A stretch of 64,000 nucleotides of DNA from Lateolabrax maculatus (taxonomy: Eukaryota > Chordata > Actinopteri > Acropomatiformes > Lateolabracidae): the NCBI GenBank assembly GCA_031216445.1, contig CM062206.1, forward strand, positions 26,466,001 to 26,530,000, read 5' to 3'. Shown here in pieces: positions 45,701 to 56,400 of this stretch. The notes beneath the pieces are model-generated. The model had not been told where the DNA came from. It did no database searches and worked only from the letters and a program-made list of their open reading frames with translations. The stretch's first letter is position 1. Every line of letters begins with the position of its first letter. The translations under genes and the position numbers were made by a program.

Positions 45701-46542
45701 CCATAATGGCATTGTAAAATTAAATGTTGAGATTTATAGGCACCCGACAAAGCTAAATAAAAGTTCAGTAAAATAATGATACAAACAACAGAGAAAAAAG
45801 CAAGACTTTTTGTTTTATATTGTCTTGTGTCCAGTTACATTTCCAGTGATGGAAGTGTTATTTTTACCATACTTTTTAGTACCTTTTTAATCTAATGTAT
45901 TGTGGTTGTATTTTTACATGTCTACTGGATTAACAGACAAGCGAGCAAAAGTTTTTTAGGATAATAGCTCGTTGACAGAGGTACTAGTGGTTTTCAGAGA
46001 GACCAAAGTCAGTAGTATATTTTTCTCCATTTAGGGATGAAAGAAAGTGGCAATAAAAGATAAAGCAGGGAGGTTTAGTTTCCTGAAATTTGACTTGTGC
46101 AAATAATTTACCAAGTACAATAATGATATTATGATTTAGGACTAGTCTAGTTTAATCCAACCTCTGCAGAGGGACTCACAGCACAGTCAAATACATGAGA
46201 TGCGCAAATGTGTCCAGAGCACCAGGGGTGTCTGTCTTTTATATGTTTCAACAGGACAAAGTCATGGGAGAGAAGACAATGAGGTCCAGAGTCGAGTTTT
46301 GAAGAGTGGTGGGCTACAGGTCTTCGTTGTCCCCCATGGTCCTGCATCAGTATTGATGTCATGTAACCGTCTCGTTTGTCAACAGTCTGTGTGAAAGGTC
46401 TGTTACAGTCTAGTAGGCCTAAAGTCGGAGGAGATTGTAGAGCCAGCTATAAATCAACCAATGCTTTTTTTTTTTTTTTTTTTGCTTCTTGCTAATGGTT
46501 CCTCAATTTCAGCATAATTAGGAATCTGGAATGGTCTGAATG

Positions 46543-46590
46543 GCTTCAACTTGTTTGGGTGAGAGGGTTCTCACCCAAACAAGTTGAAGC
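46543..46590. repeat. Perfect 22-bp hairpin with GGGT loop
   Basis: The left arm (46543-46564) starts GCTTCAACTTGTTTGGGTGA. The right arm (46569-46590) is its exact reverse complement. Only four bases separate them. Confidence 0.9.
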
Positions 46591-46727
46591 TGTGATCACA
46601 TGACCCAGAAATGTTACCTTTTCAGATACAAACTGCAGTTTTGATAAGCTAGCTTTGTGGCTGTCTACCTATCTATCTATCCATCTATCCCCCCACCCAG
46701 TTACATTGTTGCATCTCTTTGTCCAAG

Positions 46728-48893
46728 GTCAAGTCAAGTCAAGTCAATTTTATTTGTATAGCGCCAAATCATAACAAAAGTTATCTCAAGACGCTTTCAC
46801 ATACAGTAGGTCTAGACCATACTCTTTAAAATATTATTTACAGAGACCCAACAGTTCCCACCATGAGCAAGCACTTGGCGACAGTGGCGAGGAAAAACTC
46901 CCTTTTAACAGGTAGAAACCTCGAGCAGAACCAGGCTCTGGGTGGGCGGCCATCTGCATCGACCGAGTTGGGTTGAAAGGGAAGGAGAGAGGGGGAGAGG
47001 GGAGACAGAACAGGAGGAGAGACAACAAATCAGACTAATAATAATAACAACTGCAGCAGTGAGTGTGGAGCAGGAACATGGGGGCAGTAGACGGCCGGCA
47101 ATCACAGATCCAGAATCTACAGCTCCAGGGGCGGAAATACCTGCAGAAAGTGAGAAGGCAAAAAAGCACAGAAAGCACAAGGACTACCAGGAAGAAATGG
47201 AGTTGGTAACCTGTACTAGTGTGATAGGAATGCGTACAGATAGAGAGGGAGAGGAGGAGAGAGAAGCTCAGTGCGTCATAGGAAGTCGCCCGGCAGTCTA
47301 AGCCTATAACAGCATAACTAAGGGATGGTTCAGGACTCACCTGAGCCAGCCCTAACTATAAGCTTTATCAAAAAGGAACGTTTTTAGCATACTCTTAAAC
47401 GAAGAGAGGGTGTCTGCCTCCCGAACCCAAATTGGGAGCTGATTCCACAGAAGAGGAGCTTGATAACTAAAGGCTCTGGCTCCCATTCTACTTTTAGAGA
47501 CTTTAGGTACCACAAGTAACCCTGCATTCTGTGAGCGTAGTGCTCTAGTGGGGTAATACGGTATTATCAGCTCTTTAAGATATGATGGTGCCTGACCAAT
47601 AAGAGCTTTGTAAGTGAGGAGGACAACTTTAAATTCTATTCTAGATTTCACAGCTAAGAGAAGCTAATATTGGAGAAATATGTTCTCTTTTGCTAGTTCC
47701 TGTCAGTACACGTGCAGCCGCATTCTGGATCAGCTGGAGAGTCTTTAGAGACTTATCGGGGCAACCCGATGATAAGGAATTACAATAATCTAACCTAGAA
47801 GTAACAAATTAACTAGTTTTTCTGCATCTTTTTGAGACAGGCTATGCCTGAATTTTATAATGTTACGTAAGTGGAAGAAGGCAGTCCTTGAAGTCTGTTT
47901 TATATGGGTATTAAAGGACATGTCCTAATCAAAGATTACTCCTAGACTCCTTACAGCAGTGCTAGAGGCCAGGGCAATGCCATCTAGAGTAACTATATCT
48001 ATACATAGTGCGTCTCGCAGGTGTTTAGGACCCAGAACAATAACTTCAGTTTTGTCTGAGTTTAACAGCAAGAAATTGCAGGTCATCCAGTCTTTTATGT
48101 CCTTAATACATGCCTGAAGCTTGGCTAACTTACTGGTTTCATCTGGCTTTATCGATAAGTATAACTGAGTATCATCTGCATAGCAGTGAAAGTTTATGGA
48201 GTGTTTCCTGATAATATTGCCTAAAGGAAGCATATACAGGGTAAATAAAAGTGGTCCGAGCACTGAACCTTGTGGAACTCCGTGACTAACTTCCGTGTGC
48301 ACGGAGGATTCATCATTTACATGGACAAACTGAAATCTATCTGATAAATACGACTGAAACCAGCTTAGTGCGGGTCCTTTGACACCAATCAAATGCTCCA
48401 GTCTCTGTAATAGGATACAATGGTCAATGGTATCGAAAGCGGCACTAAAATCTAACAGAACAAGTACAGAGACAAATCCTTTATCTGACGCAATCAAAAG
48501 GTCGTTTGTCACTCTCACCAGTGCTGTCTCTGTGCTATGAAATTCCCTAAATCCTGACTGAAAATCCTCAAATACACTATTGCTGTTTAGAAAGTCACAT
48601 AACTGATTAACGACCACTTTCTCAAGGATTTTGGAGAGAAAGGGAAGGTTAGATATAGGTCTATAATTGGCTAAAACCCCTGGATCAAGCGTAGGCTTTT
48701 TAAGAAGAGGTTTAATTACAGCTACTTTGAAGGACTGTGGTACATAGCCTGTTAATAAAGAAAGATTGATCATGTCTAGTAAAGAAGTGCTAACTAAGGG
48801 TAAAACTTCTTTAAGCAGCCTAGTTGGGATGGGGTCTAAGAGGCAGGTTGTTGGTTTAGACGAAAAAATCATTGAAGTTAGTTGGTAAAGGTC
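46728..48893 (-). mobile_element. 5'-truncated L2-type LINE, RT plus 3' tail
   Basis: This copy covers the reverse transcriptase to the 3' terminus. 47925-48872 is a 315-codon frame with YRPISNLPFLSKILEKVVVN, GVPQGSVLGPLLF and the catalytic YADD (in HCYADDTQLYLS). A deletion near 47655 and a frameshift near 47925 separate it from the C-terminal frame at 47352-47651. Homology to the copy at 58597-61880 stops at 48893, marking the 5' truncation. Confidence 0.92.
47925..48872 (-). pseudogene. L2 reverse transcriptase, partial
   Basis: This frame contains RT motifs from the fingers through the YADD box and the following SIKPDETSKLAKLQACIKDI. It lacks the endonuclease domain and the native start. 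It is a retrotransposon remnant, not a host gene. Confidence 0.9.
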
Positions 48894-50008
48894 CCAATTA
48901 TTCCCATTTTTTTTGTTTAGGCTTGACCGATGAAACGTGAGGATCAGAGTTTGGCACTTTAAATAGATTGGGAAAGAGTAAGTCAGTCAGAGCTACTGAG
49001 ACAGCACAGTGGTTATCATCCCAGTACAACTAGTCAAGCTTGAGCTTATCTTTATCTTGACCTTCTCTGTACCATTTGTTTTCAAACTCACCGTCTGCTC
49101 CAAAGTAGATGTATGACGTGCAGTGTCACACTGTGTGTGTGTGTGTGTATGTGTGTGTGTCCATTTCCATTACGATACCAAAAATGATTTGAAAAATGAT
49201 CTGTTGTGTCAATGTTTTCATCACAGAAAATGCGGCAGTTGCAATACAGCCCAACTCGCTGCCAATAAATTCTCCTGAGGAAGTTATTCCTATTAAAACG
49301 GTAAAGAGAATGTCCTTAGCTTTTGTGGAACAGGGAGTTTAATATAATTAGTAGACTTTTTTTATGAAAAACTGATTTGACAAAATAGAAAGGGAAGACA
49401 GCGATTTGTTTTTCACAGTTACATATCACTTACTATTCCACAGAGGTGTAGTGTAAGGGCTAAAGATCTGTTTGTAAATTAATTTCCAATAAAGTAAAAC
49501 TTGTTGATAGAATGTAGACAACTTCACTGTTAATCTTTTTAAATAGCTGAGAAGAAGATTTAAGTGTCCAAATTTAAAGAAAGACTTTGAATGTGAAACC
49601 ATAGACAGGCATGAGGAGTCACAATGGGATTTCAAAAAAGAGGGATTTAGTTACCGAAAGAATACTTTTTTTTTTTTACCAAAATATAAAATAAATGTCT
49701 GGGCCCAAAAATGAACTGAACACAAAGGGGAACATATATAACTGCTGATCCGACCGTTTTGAAACACAAGTGATAACAAAAAGACAAACACTACCAACTA
49801 AATTACAAATAAAACAAAACAGGACAATTAGACTGCAGTACAAATATTTCAACAACAACATTCAACATTGCAGTCTTAAGAAATAAACAAAATCCTTAAA
49901 CTACAACTCCCAATCCCCCATGATGTAGGTACCTTGTTCAGTCTGATTGGCCGCTCCCTGTATTTAAAGCTGTGCTTCAGTGGCGCATCTTTTTGTTCCG
50001 GGCTGAAC
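48894..50008. other. Intergenic stretch with a possible promoter-like block
   Basis: No gene was recognised. A TG run lies at 49132-49160. At 49895-49970 are AAACTACAACTCCCA (resembling a ZNF143/SBS site) and GATTGGCCGC (an inverted CCAAT box). Confidence 0.35.
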
Positions 50009-50500
50009 AGCCCCTCTTCTCATTACTCAGTTTGTACATCCTTGATTCCTTTCCTCGCCTCCTCTCCTTGTGTCTTAGTCCCTCCCAGAGATGGGAGGGT
50101 CCATTGTTTTTTGTTAAAGCCTACCACTGTATTTTATGATATCCGTCAGAAGAGCATAATGTAGGCAACGGATGTCATACATTTGTTTATTTTTTTCTAA
50201 CAAACACACACACTCATATACAGTATATGGCCTTTATATTTTTTATTATGTAAAACACTGCACATGTAGTAGTAAAAGTAGGCTGAGTGATGTACATTAT
50301 ATACACACAAACACACTCATGTCTGTCTAGCCTGTTTATACAAGCCTCCTCTCTCCTTGCTCCTCTCTCCTCCAGATGCATTCTAAGGAATTGAGACATC
50401 CTTAAAGCTGCCGCACTGAGATCACAGGTCACAGGCACTCCTAGAGAGGAGAGACAGGAGGAGAGAGGAGAGACAAAATAGAGAAAGAGAAGAGCCCCAG
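50009..50500. repeat. Diverged duplicate unit, copy 1 (interrupted)
   Basis: 50009-50075 (with CTCAGTTTGTACATCCTTGA) and 50338-50500 (with CTCTCTCCTCCAGATGCAT and AGAGAAGAGCCC) match 51786-52010 in the same order. Between them are about 260 extra bases. Class unknown. Confidence 0.65.
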
Positions 50501-51070
50501 ATGTCCCTCCAGCAGCAACAACCAGCAGCACCACCCTCCGCACTGGTAACTCAAGAAACACACATTACATCTACAAGGCAAACTTAACTAAGACAAACTA
50601 AACTGTGTACATAGGTTCACTAAATGTGCATGGAACAAAAGAAACTGCTGTACTGCCATTACTAATTAAACTATGAGCATGGTGTATGAAACAAAAGCTA
50701 CGTGTAATCATTTATGTTTGCTGATGTATGTACAATGTACATGTCATGTGCATAAGATCAAAATGTCAACAAACTAAATGAGGAGAGAGTAAACTATTAA
50801 GGGTGTAAACTATACAGAAGCTATGTTGATTGCTGGAGGGGTTACCAGCGGCCATCACAGAGCGGTACCGTGTGATTTGGTTCGATTGCTGGACCTTTTC
50901 AAACTAGATGAAAAAATTCAAAACATTAATCAGTAGTCCAAATCACCCTTGAAGATACAAATGGTAAGTGAACTGCATTTTTATAGCACTTTTCTAGTCT
51001 ACTGACCACTCAAAGCACTTTTACAATACATGCCTTCATTCACACACTGATGGCAGCATCAGGAGCAGTT

Positions 51071-51349
51071 AGGATCTTTGTAAATATCCAATATGGTGAC
51101 TCCCTTTCCACAGCTGGCTACAGTGGTAGTATTAAACGGACTGGACGGTACATTTTCTCTAAAAGAACAAACAACTGCACTTAAACTTTATGTTGATAAG
51201 AAATATGTATTTGCCATACTTCTGACATACCACCTGACAGAATGGCGCTTAGTTGGTCTGATTGGTTGTCGTTGATAATACCCCTTGGAAATCGAAAATG
51301 AACTAAGAGGTTCACATTTGCGAATTCGTTTGGTGATGCCAGGAAACTA
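51071..51349 (-). mobile_element. Miniature transposon family A, copy 4 (partial)
   Basis: This is the reverse complement of the left two-thirds of the family. It ends in GGTGATGCCAGGAAACTA (the left terminus) and contains CTGCACTTAAACTTTATGTT. The right terminus is absent. Confidence 0.7.
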
Positions 51350-51558
51350 ATTATTATTAGTTTGATTATTATGTTGTCTCTCCTCCTGTTGTCTCTCCCC
51401 GCTCCCCATCCCTCTTTGCTTTTCAACCCAACTCGGGTCAATGCAGATGGCCGCCCACCCAGAGCCTGGTTCTGCTCGAGGTTTCTACCTGTTAAAAGGG
51501 AGTTTTTCCTCGCCACTGTCACCAAGTGCCTGCTCATGGTGGGAACTGTTGGGTCTCT
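51350..51558 (+). mobile_element. L2-type LINE 3' UTR fragment
   Basis: It begins near ATTATTATTAGTTTGATT, abutting the miniature transposon copy. It keeps the phrase GATGGCCGCCCACCC and runs to GGGAACTGTTGGGTCTCT, then breaks before the usual tail and passes into a CA-rich stretch. Confidence 0.82.
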
Positions 51559-51785
51559 CACACACACATACACACATTTATATATATAATAAAGAAAAAA
51601 AGAAAATACCTCATGGCTCAAAGGCATTAAAATCCCTTGATTCACATATAGAAAAACAAGGACAGAAAAACTGGTCAAACACCGCAAACTCTGTTTTCTA
51701 AAAGACATAAAAAGAGACAATTTTCCACAGCAAACAAGTTTATATGAAATCTGTGTGTGAACGCAAAAGATGCTCTGTGGGCCTG

Positions 51786-52010
51786 CCTATCCCTTCTTCT
51801 CATTTCTCAGTTTGTACATCCTCAATTCCTTTCCTCGCATCCTCTCCTAGCTCCTCTCTCCTCCAGATGCATGCATACATCCATGATTTGAGGAATTGAA
51901 AAATCCTTAAAGATGGCGCGCTGAGATCGATTTCCGGGTCACAGGCAGGAGGACAGAGGAGAGATGAGACGAGGAGACCCAAAATAGAGAAATGAGAAGA
52001 GCCCTTTGTG
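51786..52010. repeat. Diverged duplicate unit, copy 2
   Basis: This matches 50009-50500, including CTCAGTTTGTACATCCTCAA, GAATTGAAAAATCCTTAAAG and AGAGGAGAGATGAG. It contains AAGATGGCGCG, a YY1-like site, and lies just upstream of the ccdc142-like promoter region. Confidence 0.65.
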
Positions 52011-52094
52011 TCTGGTGACACTTGGGACTGAGCAGGAGGCGCCATTTCCCCTCCTCTCTCCTTTTATGGCGCTGTGTTTTCCATAACAACCAGG

Positions 52095-52140
52095 GACGCT
52101 TTCTCCTGATTGGCTGCTGCTACATCCGGTGTTTTCCTGG
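52095..52140 (+). promoter_or_regulatory. Promoter-like block upstream of the ccdc142-like gene
   Basis: CTCCTGATTGGCTGC contains an inverted CCAAT box, and ACATCCGGTG is an ETS-type site. They precede putative first exons at 52300-52562. This is motif-based only. Confidence 0.3.
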
Positions 52141-52515
52141 GCTTTGCTAGCAGATGCTATTTTAAACCACACTTCCTTCTTGAGCAATGGATTAACGTTT
52201 ACAAGTACATCTTACAAACGGCGTAAGATACTTGGCTTTCGGCAGCCGTTTCAATGAGGGAATGTGTTCAACATGAATAGTAGACACGGAGAAAGAAAGT
52301 CTGCCGCTATTGTTCACACTGACTGGACTTGAAGCTTCTTATTCCAGAATAAAAACGAATTCTTCTGTGGGGACGTCAGGATGCGCCGGGGATGAACGTC
52401 TGGACGCCATTTGTAATATTGAGTAAGAATATTGATAGTGGAATTGAATTAGCTCTACAATCCATGTCTCCTCCTGTTTATCTTAAAGCGGTCAGTTTGT
52501 TTGTGTCTGTTTCAG

Positions 52516-52562
52516 GAGCCCTGCTGTGAGACAGGTGGACTCTATGTCCTGGTGACATGAAG
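52516..52562 (+). other. Possible non-coding 5' UTR exon of the ccdc142-like gene
   Basis: The acceptor-like TTGTGTCTGTTTCAG is followed by 47 bases with in-frame stops and a donor-like GTGGGT. It is a plausible leader exon but unproven. Confidence 0.3.
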
Positions 52563-53391
52563 GTGGGTTCTCTGACTCTTCATCACAGTCCCAGAGAAAC
52601 ATGTCAGCCTGTCTGACATGACAGCTCCTGACAGGTGCAGTAATGGAAGAAGTAGTCAGAGCCTTTACTTTACAATAAAAGTAGCATTGCAAAAATGTCA
52701 AAATACACCATAACAAGTAAAAGTCTCACATTCAAATATGACCTAAATATAGGTACTTTACATAATACCATCACTTAACTATAACAAGTAGTATTTTACT
52801 GTTAGTTTAGGGGAAGTTGCTTTTAACTGCTTTAATCTATAACAAAGCATCAGACTCTAAGTTTTGAATATGAAATGTGTATCTGAAATAGCTGTCAGAT
52901 AAATGTAGTGGAGTAAAAAGTACAATAGTTCCCTCTCTAATATGGTGGAATACAAGTATGACATTACAGTACCATAAAATGGAAATTCTTAAGTAAGGTA
53001 CAAGTACCTCAAAATTGTGCTTAAGTATGCCTCTGGATATTAGGTGGAAATTAGCCAAACAAGGAACACCGTTGCCCGTAACTATTTGTTTGAATGTCAC
53101 ACATGAAATTAATTACAGAAGAACATATTTTGGTGGTCTGGCTGGTGTCTAAATGATTGTTCTGATGAGGAAAAATATTTTTTAATCATTGATCATTATC
53201 AAGGCTTAATATATACAAATAATACTTTAGGCAGAATGTCCAGCTGTGACATGTTGAGTTACAGTTAGAAATGAGACAGCACTATCACAGACAACACCTC
53301 CCTCTCTAATGCATCTGGATGTTTTCCTTTAAAAAGCATTGAACTCTAATGTATAATGTTGTCTGTTCATAGCTTGGCTCCATTGTCTGGG

Positions 53392-53452
53392 ATGGATTAC
53401 AGCAACCCAGATGTACTGAAAGATCCTGGTGGAGAGCCTGGTCTGACAGCAG
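53392..53452 (+). CDS. ccdc142: ccdc142-like exon with start codon
   Basis: This exon encodes MDYSNPDVLKDPGGEPGLTA and one spare base before the donor GTGATG. The exon itself probably starts at 53373 after TCTGTTCATAG. Confidence 0.6.
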
Positions 53453-56400
53453 GTGATGAAGATACACACACACACACACAGGCAAACACTGTATATTTCA
53501 GTCAGAAAGTTGCACATTGTTTCATTGTGTTGGATTTGAACTGAATGAGAATGTGGTTAAAGGGCTTCCTCTCATCTTTAATTGTGTCAACCTCTACATC
53601 ATATGAACAGTGAAGGAAGAGTATCTCTGGTGCTCCGACTTTAGAGGATCATTCTGTAAACATTTTAAACATACAAACACGCTGCTGTGTAGCCTGTTAG
53701 AAAGCAGCATAAATCCAAGTTGTAGGTGTTATATTAGAGATGATTCTACGGTGGCTCTAAAGCTCAACGCACTGCAACAACACATGCAAGTAGAAAAAAC
53801 ACAAGCAAATCAAGAAAACATCTTCATCAATTGGACAACACAACACAACACATTACATTACATAAAACACAACACATTACAGAAAACACAACACATTTAT
53901 TACACCACACACTTCAAACCCTGGTAGTCTAGTATATACTGGGACACAGTGAATATCTTTAGTGGGTGGTGACCTAATGCCATAAGTCAGCATTACTAAA
54001 AACTCATACCAACGTGAAAAACATGTCTGTTTAAATTACATTAAAAGATAACTATGTATATATTGTTACTATACTACTATATTGTTGTTAATACACATGA
54101 TCCAGTATAAAAACAGAGAAATCAACTTTACATATGTATGTCATGCTCATACCGTTCACCTTGTATAAACTGTATGATATACTGACTACTTAATAACTAC
54201 CATTTATTATTACTGAGTTATTTGCTTCATTATAAGTTATCTTCAAATTAAACATCTTAAGATATAAGTGGAGAGTTTTCTTCTTCCAGTGGTGTTAATG
54301 TGATGTTGATATTTTCTTTGTTTCGTTTTGATGTTGTCTGATGATTGTGGGTTTTGTTTGTCTCTCTCTTTCAGACTGGGAGAATTCTGAGTTATTCTGT
54401 CCAGAAAAGGAGCGGGTTAGCAATTTTTTTTTTTGTCCATTACCCTAACCCGTCAATAGGTTGCAGTGTCTGTCTAATAATTGTCATTACTGGAGTTTGT
54501 GTAATGTAAAAGGCGTAGCTTGTATTGAGAACCCTGATCTCTGCAGAGCGTTTAACTCTAAGGTCACAGATTTAGTTGCACGGTTGCATGCAGATCACCT
54601 GCCCAGCACCAAACAGCAGACACACTAAGTTAGTTAGAAACTAGCTGGTGTGGAGAATTTGAATTGTCCCTATGTGGCCAAGCACTACAGTGCTAGGCCC
54701 CATTTCACACAAACATCACATAGTATAGCATAAACATAAAATACAGACAAAGAGTAGAACACCATAAGAAATTAGTAAATAAATATAGATATAAATAAAA
54801 AAAATAACAGTCAGCAGAAAAGCAGTGTTTTGCTGCCATCTTTGTTTCAAGCCTGTTTCAAAAGTTCTCTGTTGAACCTGTAACCCAACAGTGACTACAT
54901 TTACATGCACTTAATATTCCAAAATTATTCAGAATATGAGAGTATTCCACATTTGATACGGGTCATGTAAACAGCATATTCCGTTTGGATATTCCCCATT
55001 AGACCTTTTTCCAATTAAGGCGTGGGGGTATGCCGATATTATTCTGGTTTTAGGAGTATTCTTTGGACATGTTAGAGCACATTCAGCATACACACACAGC
55101 CTGTTGCCTGTTTACGGTCAGCTCTGTGCATTGTAAACAAACCAACTAGCCAGCAGTTTTCCAGGCTTTGGGAGATGCATCCCCCAAAAGAAAAGCCCAC
55201 ATTCCTGGTTGGAAGGAGAAACACCTACTGTTAAACATTTTAAAGACTTTGATAGCAACAGGTTTTGCCGGCTTAGCTTTAAGACTACGTCATGGGGGCA
55301 TTTTATGGTTAGTCGGAGTATGCACAGTTGCATGTAAACGGGAATATTAGTGGCATGGCATTTTCATTATATATTTTCTTTTATGGAAAGGGCAATGACC
55401 TGACTATTTTGTGCATCAGAGTCATGGAGAACACCTGTACTTCACTGAATCATGGTGAAAAGTTAAACCACTGGAGATCAGCCATGACAAGATTTTCAAG
55501 GGGATGCTAAGTTACTTTGTAAATCCAAAGGGAAAGAGTTCCAAAGTTTAGGAGCCACAACCTTGAAAAGCAGTCTCCAACAGATCAGATGACATAGGCT
55601 ACACCACCAGTAGTGGTGGTACATTTGCACCACTTGTAAATGACCCAAGAATTTGTGTCTAAGGCAGGTGAAGAGGAAGTTACAATAGTTGAGACGGGAC
55701 AAAATAAAAGCTTAATTTTGAGGTTTAATCAAGATGATTATTGAGATGCATGGTTGTGATATTTGCTTTTTGGAATGCATTTAAATATTTAAGAGCAGAT
55801 TTTGCAGAATTTTAATGTGTTTTGTGTTTTTGGAATGAGGAAACAGACCAAATGAACTAAATTTTTAAATGTTCCCTTTTGGTTTTTCAGAGGAGATGCA
55901 GTTCCTGCATGGTGACAGAAGATCTGACCACTGATGGTACCGTGTAGACATATGACACAGAAGCAGATAAAGCAGTCATCCTGTTCGACGCTACAGCATG
56001 CTGCTGGAAAAAAACTCATTCTGTTATCAGCCATCAGGACTGACCAAACACGCTCTGTCCAAATCCATACTACATACTAATTTCATAGTATACTGTTGTA
56101 GCGGTTAGTATGCAAAAAAAATGAACATACTGAATCACGAAATACTAACGGGAAATAATACAGTACAGTTATTGTCAGACATGTCTGCAAACTAAAATTC
56201 ACAAGTAAAGTAAAGTTCACAAAGCAATTACTTATTTTTGTACTTAGTTTTGTCTTTCTGGAACTGTTTCATGCCATGCCATGCACAATTCAGCTGTTTT
56301 CTCAGCTTTGAGCTGAAAATAGTATCCATCAACAGAACACTCATACGCATATAGGTTTGTTTGAGTATACTTCATTCTGTCAACTGTGAAAACACTATAT

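Larger units (their letters stand above)
45271..46727. other. Upstream flank of slbp and intergenic sequence
   Basis: 45300-45600 is GC-richer and likely contains the slbp promoter. Beyond it are an imperfect palindrome (45661-45700), a T-run (about 46467-46483) and a perfect 22-bp hairpin (46543-46590). A short TCTA/TCCA repeat occurs at about 46668-46690. Confidence 0.4.

Noticed and set aside
50214..50561. 115-codon minus-strand frame with a hydrophobic stretch
   Set aside because: It lies in a duplicated non-coding unit and is not preserved in frame in the second copy.
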